In this document: piece after piece, positions 57,282 to 64,000 of the stretch
Position numbering within the stretch: the first letter of the stretch is position 1
How the letters are laid out: each line of letters starts with the position of its first letter
Made by a program: the position numbers and the translations under genes
Notes under the pieces: generated by a model
The model's input: only the letters and a program-made list of their open reading frames with translations
Told to the model about the DNA's origin: nothing
Database searches by the model: none
NCBI GenBank assembly: GCA_002917075.1
Contig: NTMA01000058.1
Coordinates: 186,001-250,000, forward strand
DNA: 64,000 nucleotides
Origin: Hawksworthiomyces lignivorus
Taxonomy: Eukaryota; Ascomycota; Sordariomycetes; Ophiostomatales; Ophiostomataceae
Direction of reading: 5' to 3'

Positions 57282-58935
57282 ATGGCGAAGCGACCCAACA
57301 TTGTCTTCATTCTAGCAGACGACCATGCGTCCAAGGCCATAAGTTGCTATGGAGCAGGTATCAACTACACCCCAAATATCGATAGACTGGCCCACGAAGG
57401 CATGAAATTCAACCACTGCTATGTTACGAATTCGATATGCACTCCTTCTCGAGCAGCGATTCTTACTGGGACACATAACCATGTCAATGGCGTCATGACC
57501 CTGGATAACAAAATCAACAAGCATTTGCCCAATGTCGCGAAAACTCTGCGGGCTGGAGGATATGCAACTGCTATGATCGGTATGTTTCTACGGGAGAAGT
57601 GGAACTTGTCATGCTTATGAACCAAGGCGAATTTTGGGGAGCTTGCAACAGCTAAGTTGATATCCAATTCTAGGCAAATGGCATCTCGGTGAAGGTAAGG
57701 AGCACGAGCCGTCTGGTTTTGACGAGTGGTCCATTCTGCCGGGCCAAGGTGAATACTGGGACCCCGAATTCATCGACCCTTCGGGCACACACATAGAGAG
57801 CGGCTACGCGACGGATATCATAACAGAGAAATGCCTTTCGTGGATCGACAAAGCCCGAGCCCAAGATTCAAACAAACCCTTTTTCTTAATGTGCCACCAC
57901 AAGGCACCACATCGCTCCTGGGAGTTCCACCCGAAACACAAGCACCTCTATGCTGACCCGATACGAGTACCGGAAACATTTAATGACGATTACAAGCGCC
58001 GCGCCAAGGCGGCAAAGCTGGCCAAAATGCGAGTGGCAGAAGACATGACGTATTATGACTTGGGTCTGGTCCAGCCGGAAGGCGGAGATGAGATCGGAGA
58101 GCGCGTGCACCAAGAGGGTGCGAGTGTCCACCGGAAGATTCCTGCTCCGCAAGACGTCAGCGGCCTGCGGCTCATTGACAAGGCCGACGGCCGAGTATTT
58201 ACGTTTCAGACGAGCGCCGAGCTGGCCGAGTTCAAGTTCCAGCGGTACATGCAGCGGTACCTGCGCACCATCCAGTCCATCGATGACAGCGTCGGCCAGA
58301 TGCTCGACTACCTTGACGAAAAAGGGCTAGCAGAGAACACCATTGTCATCTACAGCTCCGACCAGGGATTCTTCCTCGGCGAGCACGGCTGGTTCGACAA
58401 GCGCTTCATGTACGAAGAGAGCTTCCAGATGCCATTCTTGATCCGCTATCCGGCAGAGATCGCAGCCGGCTCAGAATCGGACGCCATTATCTGCAACGTG
58501 GATTTTGCGCCAACGTGGCTGGACTTTGCGCAGCTGCGCGTGCCGACGTACATGCAAGGAGTCTCGTTTCGTAACGTTCTCCGGTCAGAGGGCAAAGTGC
58601 CATCCGACTGGCAGCAGGTCGCGTACCACAGATACTGGATGAACAATGACGTCATCCACAACGCCCTGGCTCACTATGGCGTGCGTAACCACCGCTACAA
58701 GCTGATATACTGGTACAACGAAGACTTTGGCATCGCCGGCGCGCGGCCTGGGACAGACTACAAGGAGAAGGAGTGGGAGCTTTTCGACTGCGACAAAGAT
58801 CCACTCGAGCTATTTAACGTGTACAACGAAAAAGAGTACGAGGTCATCGTAAAAGACATGACGGCACTCCTCGAGGCTAAAATGGCTGAGATTGGAGACG
58901 AGCCCGTCCACCAGAGTTTGGCGGCGCCGTCGTAG
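57282..58935 (+). CDS. Intracellular arylsulfatase-family sulfatase
   Basis: Sulfate-ester hydrolase of 519 residues. Exons are 57282-57579 and 57674-58935 (94-nt intron, phase 1). The N-terminus RPNIVFILADDHAS supplies the metal-binding Asp pair. SICTPSRAAILTG contains the C-x-P-S-R motif whose Cys is converted to formylglycine. GKWHLGE, formed across the splice junction, is the second signature. SDQGFFLGEHGWFDKRFMYE gives the later metal ligands. The C-terminal part (YNEDFG, FDCDKDPLELFNVY) is typical of bacterial-type arylsulfatases and N-sulfoglucosamine / choline-type sulfatases. No signal peptide is seen, so the enzyme is probably cytosolic and acts on an imported compound. Formylglycine formation in fungi without the ER route would need a separate explanation. 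It neighbours two sugar porters. Confidence 0.9.
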
Positions 58936-60089
58936 GCAAACCTAGGTAATTAGATTCAGCGTCAGTGATAGCATAGAAATCGGCATCTTGCAAGAGATAA
59001 ATATATAAAGTATATAAAGAAAGGCCATTGCATTGTGTTGTCTCCGAATCCATCTAGTTCTACACAGGGTTTTTGACAAAAGATTCTATACGTTATGAGT
59101 TCTTTCAACTCTGCCTCCACATAGACTGCCCAAAAAAAAAAAAGAAAAATAAATAAATAAATCAAATAAAAAATAAAAAATAAAAAAATAAACCTAAAGC
59201 AAACTCGTTAAAAAAAGTATAAAAGCTGTTGAAAATATAGAAAGAAGGCAAGAAATAAGCTGGAAATGAGATCGTAAAAAAAAGATAGTTACACAGAGAT
59301 CAGGCTGCAACGCTGATATTTATACACAGGACAAAAGCGGAGTCGTGTGAAGCGCACTTCGCACGCCCGAGGAAACTAGGATCTTAGTAGTAATAAGATT
59401 CGCCATAATAGTCTGAGTCCGGCGAGGGAGGTCTGCAGCGATAACAGCAGTCATTTCGCTGTAGATCACTTCTTCTGACGCATAGCGGCAGTTGCTCCCG
59501 CTTCCATAATGATATTCCCTCCAATGTCGCGGCTCCTGGTGCCTGCAAACATATTCGATAATGGCACGGTAACACAATTTGTAAGCTATGATGTGCCTCA
59601 AGGACAGCCGGAGCAAAAGTCTGTGAAGGTTCCGCGGGGTAGATACAAAGGGGTTGCTTGCTGTGCTGCTCTACGTAAGAAAGGATGGCTCTGTGAGTGC
59701 GTGGCATGGACTATTGTGAGGATGCAAGACAACATCTGCTCAGGAAAATAAGCTGCTATTACCGGACAAGTATCTGCAAAGGAAAGTCTTATTGCGTTGA
59801 GAACTACTGGCAGACGGGTATCTAGTGGTCAAAGAGTTTGTGCTGTATTATCTTCTCATCAAGAGAAGGTTCTATAAATGAAAACAGAAATCAAATGAAA
59901 CCCAAAAGTCAATATCCTTCACTAGTAATCTTGCCGCCCTTAGCGTTGCTCGTCGACAAGGTCGAAGGCGTTGCAACGCCGGCCTCAAAGACACCTTCCC
60001 GTGCGCCGTACACATGGAAATTCAAACCCATCCTGCCGCTGGAGACACCGTGCTAGGTGCCATCCTCGACCGCGGCGTGTCGTCCCTCG
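58936..60089. other. Intergenic region, A/T-rich with low-complexity tract
   Basis: Spacer of about 1.15 kb between convergent genes. The stretch 59129-59191 consists of A runs with scattered T (AAAT units). Small open frames near 59320-59750 show no features. No gene is supported. Confidence 0.55.
59129..59191 (+). repeat. A-rich low-complexity tract
   Basis: Successive AAAT/AAAAAT units downstream of the sulfatase gene. Confidence 0.75.
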
Positions 60090-61796
60090 CTATCTGCGCG
60101 CTCTGGTCTTGCGACCGCCGGCAGCCCCCGTCTCCTTCTTCTTCGTCTTAGGTGCGCCGGCAGCCGCAGAGCTGTCGGCAGTCCCCCCCGTCGCTGCGGC
60201 AAGGCGACTGCTCCTCCGCCGCAGCGGAGCCGGAGACACCGACGCAGCAATGGTAGGCACGTCACCGCGGCGGCGGCATCGGCCACCGCGCTCCTTTGTC
60301 GCCTCCTGCTGCACCAACCCTTCGATCTCGCCTAGTGCGGCGGCCGCTTTCCACCGCTGCCGAGGGGACGCCTTTGCGTTTTGCGCGGGGCCGGCGGGCT
60401 TGGGCGGGGCCGACAGTTTTGCCACCCCGGCCGCCGGAGCACGGCTGCGCCTAGCAGCAGGGCGGGGGCGGCGCTCACTCCGCAGCAGCGGCTGGGGCGG
60501 CGTGCTGCCGCCGTCGCCGTCGCCGTCGCCGCTTCCTTGCCCGCTCCCGCTGTTCTCGGCCTGCTGCGCGGCAGCTAGACCCTGCGACGAGGACGCGTCG
60601 GGGGCGGGAAAGGGAGGTCTGCGGCTAAAGATACCGGCGATGCCAAAGACACGATAAGGGCCGCGAGGAGGAGAGGAACCGGGGGGGCCAGAGGGACCGT
60701 CCCATTGAGTGGGAGGAATCGTCTGCAGCCTGGGCGAGGGCGAGGACGGCGCGACGCTCGCCGGCGGCGGGTGTCTAATTTTGCCGCCGGCGGCCAAAGG
60801 CCGCGGAGAGCTCTCCTCACCCTTCTCTTCCGGCGCGAAGACTTGGAGAGGAGAGTGTTCGTGCTTCTGCGACTGCGGTGGTCGCCAAAACAGCGGCCGC
60901 ACCTCGTTGGCGGGAACAGCAGCGTTGGCGATGCCGTTGCTGCTGCTGTTTCCTCGTCCGCTCCGGCCGCTCCCTGTCTGCTGTGCGGCAGCCGGTCCTT
61001 GCGACGAGGGTTCAACGGCGAAGTCAAAGAGACAGTCGCTGCCAAAACCATTCATCGTCCGCAGCTTGGGACGACGCGCCGGCGGCGGCGGCGTGGGCAA
61101 TCTGCGAGCCCCGGCCATCGTCTCTGGCGGAAGCTGCGCAATAGCCTCTTCGCCCATCTCCTCGATCGCGACGTCGAGGAAGGGGTGCTCGTGCTTCCAG
61201 GTCATGCCGGGCAGGACCCCCCATCGCTTGTTCCATATGCCCCACTTCACCCACCGGTCCTTGACCGCCTCGTAGGCTCGCGTGTTGATGTCGCGGGGGG
61301 TATTCAGGGCCGCAGATCGCGCGTCGGCCGGCTCTGTCGCGCTTCCGCTCTCTGCGCCCTCTGCGCCCTCCGCCACGAGCCACTTGCGCTCGCGCGACAC
61401 CTGCGCGAGGAACTGGTAGAAGGGCCGGGTTAGCTCGTGCGCCTCGGTGCGCGCAGCGAACCGAGCCCTCCGCTGGTCCTCAGCCTGTTGCTGCTCCTCC
61501 TCGGTCCGCGGCGGAGGTTTTTTTGCGAGCACCGCAAAGAGCCCATTTGTTTCGTCTTCTGCATCAGATTCCTCGCCGGAGAGAGGCTCGGGCTCAACGG
61601 AATACTCGTGCCGCCACAGATCGGAAGGCTTGGTTTCCCAGTCGTCCTCCCAGATTCCCTGCGCACGCCACTGCGCCTTGATGGTTGATCTGGCCATGTT
61701 AAACAAATTGTCGTTGTGAACGGTGCCGTCATATCTCGGCCCAAAGATCCGGCGGTATTCTTCCCAAGTCTGCTTGCTGAACTGCTCGCCAGGCAT
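60090..61796 (-). CDS. Basic low-complexity protein with two Trp-rich GIW motifs; 5' end uncertain
   Basis: Function unknown; 568 residues from the first in-frame ATG. Two copies of a motif are seen: IKAQWRAQGIWEDDW...LWRHE near residues 38-68 and VKDRWVKWGIWNKRW...TWKHE near 180-205, sharing W-x4-GIW-x3-W and a terminal W-x-HE. Between them is a Glu/Ala-rich helix. The remainder is Pro/Arg/Ala/Ser-rich with many basic residues, including KTKKKE and a terminal KTRARR, so it may be nuclear or nucleic-acid binding. The frame stays open and coding-like (EEEQERLRLWFDRIYRERL) for 55 codons upstream to a TGA at 61962-61964 without an ATG. A likely splice acceptor lies before 61949, so a first exon is missing from my model. 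The gene is divergent from an FHA kinase. Confidence 0.6.
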   Translation of the reverse strand: MPGEQFSKQTWEEYRRIFGPRYDGTVHNDNLFNMARSTIKAQWRAQGIWEDDWETKPSDLWRHEYSVEPEPLSGEESDAEDETNGLFAVLAKKPPPRTEEEQQQAEDQRRARFAARTEAHELTRPFYQFLAQVSRERKWLVAEGAEGAESGSATEPADARSAALNTPRDINTRAYEAVKDRWVKWGIWNKRWGVLPGMTWKHEHPFLDVAIEEMGEEAIAQLPPETMAGARRLPTPPPPARRPKLRTMNGFGSDCLFDFAVEPSSQGPAAAQQTGSGRSGRGNSSSNGIANAAVPANEVRPLFWRPPQSQKHEHSPLQVFAPEEKGEESSPRPLAAGGKIRHPPPASVAPSSPSPRLQTIPPTQWDGPSGPPGSSPPRGPYRVFGIAGIFSRRPPFPAPDASSSQGLAAAQQAENSGSGQGSGDGDGDGGSTPPQPLLRSERRPRPAARRSRAPAAGVAKLSAPPKPAGPAQNAKASPRQRWKAAAALGEIEGLVQQEATKERGGRCRRRGDVPTIAASVSPAPLRRRSSRLAAATGGTADSSAAAGAPKTKKKETGAAGGRKTRARR

Positions 61797-62007
61797 TGAT
61801 TCAAGCCGCTCGCGATAGATCCGATCGAACCATAACCGCAGGCGCTCCTGCTCCTCCTCCGCTTCGTTGTGCGGCGGCGACGGGGGCTCTGTCGAAGAAA
61901 GCGACTCGCGCAGCCGGCCGGGTGGGGGTAGCAGTACTCCCCACCCCTCCTGGCATATCGCTCACAATACTTCTGTGTCTCTCTGAACCTTACAGCGTGA
62001 ACTAGCA
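61797..62007. promoter_or_regulatory. Compact divergent region between GIW-motif gene and FHA kinase
   Basis: Only 211 bases separate the two called starts, and most of it is probably coding or intronic for the minus-strand gene. The two genes must share or overlap promoter elements. Confidence 0.45.
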
Positions 62008-63748
62008 ATGGCTGGGCCTTTCACCTTGTTTTGCTTGCGCCCCTTAAATAATGCAGCTGCAGCAGTTGTCAAAAGCGAGAACAACGATCATCTTCGGGCC
62101 ACTCTGCGTAACGGGAAGAGAGTTCTATGCATCGGGCAATATGCCTCGGCATCCAAAGATCCTGATGTCATAGCAGCGCTGGGGCGCGACGGCGACATCT
62201 ACGTCTCCGGCAGGAAAATCTCTAAGATCCAATGCTCGTTCGAAATCAACCGCCAGACCAATATCATTATGCTTGAGGACAAGTCGCTCAGTCGAACTAC
62301 CCAAGTGTGGGGCGAAAATGCCTTTCCATTTGGATATGGGCGGTTTCGCAAGGTTGCCGTCACAAGGGAGTTCAACACGATTATCGGCATGGGCGGTATC
62401 GGCCGAGACGACGTGCTATTTGAAATTATATGGCCAGAAATACCCGGCACTTTGCAAGCAGTACTGGAGAAGCGCATGACAGCGCGGCTTCAACCAAATC
62501 CTCGTCTTGCTAGGACAGAGGACCCGAACCGCATGCTGGACACGGCTCTGCCCACCGGCATGCAGACTCGGCTCCACAGCCCTGGCACTCAGCAGCCCAC
62601 AAACATTCGCTTCCGCAGGTTTGGAGACAAGATCGGGTCGGGAGCCTTTGGAGACGTATATAAAGCTGTGAACCCAGACACCGGCCAGCTCATAGCCGTC
62701 AAAGTCATAAAGCAGGCAGGCAGATACGCCAACAGCCAAGAATGGCACTACTTGAAGCGCGAGATTACGGCCCTCGGGAGCGTCGCACATGTAAGTGAAG
62801 ATCTGAGCGCTTACCCAGCGACCTCTCTCGCCTGTGCTTGTCTAATTGGTTTCTCAGGATCACATTGTCGGATTTCTGGGCTCTCGGGGTTGGGACGAGG
62901 AGGAAGCATTCATTTTCATGGCCTTGAAGACAGGCACGCTGGACAGCCTGGCTCTGGCGACACAGCATACCTCGCTCGCTACGCTGTCAGAGGCTTTGCT
63001 GTGCCAGATGCTCAAAGCCCTCGACTATCTCGCCGTAAAAGGGCTCATACACCGCGATATCAAGCCAGAGAACATCCTCTACGACCCGACAAGCGACGGC
63101 GGGTACCATTTCTGCCTCGGGGACCTGGGCTTCTGCCACAGCGCAAACCTGGCCGCATCGATGGTCGGCACGCCTGACTTCATGGCCCCCGAGATGACGG
63201 CCGACGAGGTGCAGACGACCAAGGTCGACGTCTGGTCGCTGTATGTCACCATTCTGTGGACCATGGACGTTGGCGGCTTCCGCGCCATCCAGGCCGCTCC
63301 CCTGAGCAGTAGGATCGAGAGCATCCGGCAGACCGTCCTGCGCCTGGCTGCTGCGGACACGCCCGTCTCTGCCATTCGGGAGATGGGGCAGCGGGACCCA
63401 GAGCAGCGGGCCTCTGCGGCCCAAATGCTCGTCAAGTGCTTCGGCGGCCAAGGACTCAGCACACCGCTCCGTCGGATCCCGCCGATCCGCCCGCTCCCCG
63501 ACGCTCCCCCGCCACTACCACCCCCACCAGCTAGGCCAGCAGCTATGCCAGCCACCTCGCCCAGCCCTTTCTCCGTCCCCCGCACGGCAACTCCCGAGGC
63601 TGTCCGGCCGGCAACTGCCGCCTGTGCTGCTCTTGGCATAGGCCGCCGAGACCACGCCGGTCTTCTGCGTCCACTGCAGCGGCGCATCCAGCCACGGCGT
63701 GCCGCGGCCGTGGCCGCTAGGGCACAGCAGTGGGGTCGCGCAGTCTAG
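62008..63748 (+). CDS. FHA-domain serine/threonine protein kinase
   Basis: Protein kinase of 557 residues. Exons are 62008-62790 and 62858-63748 (67-nt phase-0 intron). The N-terminal part (about 50-135) resembles a forkhead-associated phosphothreonine-binding domain (GRDGDIYVSGRKISKIQCSF, then a strand-rich segment), as in Rad53/Chk2-like kinases. The kinase domain starts near 208: glycine loop IGSGAFGDVY, ATP-binding Lys in IAVKVIK, catalytic loop IHRDIKPENILYD, metal-binding motif DLG in place of DFG, and activation-segment end GTPDFMAPEM. These residues predict an active enzyme, since DLG is tolerated in several kinases. The C-terminal tail (about 470-557) is Pro/Ala-rich, then Arg-rich. 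It is shorter than canonical Rad53 and lacks a second FHA. A role in checkpoint or signalling is inferred from domains only. Confidence 0.82.
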
Positions 63749-64000
63749 ACGGGATGTTGGATTTTAGCGTACTGCAATATGTGGGCTCAAATCATAGAAA
63801 TGAAAAGTAAAGCATGGAGTAACGAGCATAAAAGGCGTCAGGGGCATAAAGAACCGCCAAAAACACAGTTACCGAAGAGGCTGGAAACACAGCCAATCAA
63901 CAACAAAGAACAACCTTATATTGACTAATTTAGGCAGACTGTAACCTGGACAGATATCATAATATCTTACATGAAAGCACACCTTCTAAGCAGGCATACG
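63749..64000. other. Terminal intergenic sequence
   Basis: AT-rich 3' flank of the kinase gene up to the window end. Nothing further is recognised. Confidence 0.6.

Noticed and set aside
48076..58935. Secondary-metabolite biosynthetic cluster
   Set aside because: No polyketide synthase, non-ribosomal peptide synthetase, terpene cyclase or prenyltransferase is present; the gene set fits uptake and catabolism better.
60090..63748. Reading the GIW-motif/kinase pair as a known toxin-antidote or heterokaryon incompatibility locus
   Set aside because: No HET, NACHT, HeLo, WD40 or other incompatibility-associated domain is visible in either protein.

Overview
The window is nuclear DNA of a filamentous ascomycete (Pezizomycotina, most likely Sordariomycetes; species not resolved). 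The evidence is gene structure and content: many short introns (50-143 nt) with GT donors, CTNAC-type branch sites and AG acceptors, four Zn2Cys6 transcription factors, LysM/chitin-binding secreted proteins, a large killer-toxin-like GH18 chitinase, MFS transporters, and several gaps of 1-3 kb. I rebuilt the exon structure of 18 intact genes and one gene whose first exon is not found. Every reported junction keeps the reading frame. One further locus appears broken. No tRNA, rRNA, transposon, CRISPR or telomeric repeat was recognised.

Layout. 1.2-3.6 kb: Zn2Cys6 factor (+). 4.1-6.0 kb: multi-pass membrane protein (-). 7.6-10.1 kb: a coding region on + that moves through all three frames with in-frame stops, best read as a decayed gene. 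10.5-13.1 kb (-) and 15.4-18.9 kb (+): two divergent Zn2Cys6 factors; the first has a 20-nt microexon inside its zinc cluster. 19.6-23.5 kb (-): Q-rich, coiled-coil protein of unknown function. 26.6-28.4 kb: single-exon mitochondrial carrier-like protein with a His-rich loop. 28.8-30.5 kb (-): secreted CBM18-Thr/Ser-rich-LysM protein. 33.9-35.8 kb (+) and 36.1-37.6 kb (-): MFS transporter and FAD monooxygenase, tail to tail.

38.7-47.8 kb is a chitin-related block: a 1404-residue chitinase of the killer-toxin-subunit type (LysM, LysM, CBM18, GH18 and a long uncharacterised C-terminus), a small secreted GPI-like protein, and a three-LysM effector-like protein. With the CBM18-LysM gene at 29 kb, these could act together at chitinous walls, either protecting the fungus's own wall or attacking another one.

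48.1-58.9 kb looks like a regulated catabolic cluster: Zn2Cys6 factor, phytanoyl-CoA-dioxygenase-like oxygenase, two sugar-porter MFS transporters and a signal-peptide-free sulfatase. The factor and oxygenase share a 343-bp bidirectional promoter with repeated CGG-containing motifs. A plausible scheme is uptake of a sulfated organic compound, intracellular desulfation and oxidation.

60.1-63.7 kb holds a divergent pair: a basic, low-complexity protein with two copies of a Trp-rich motif, and an FHA-type protein kinase. Pairing and function are unexplained; this is the least familiar arrangement in the window.
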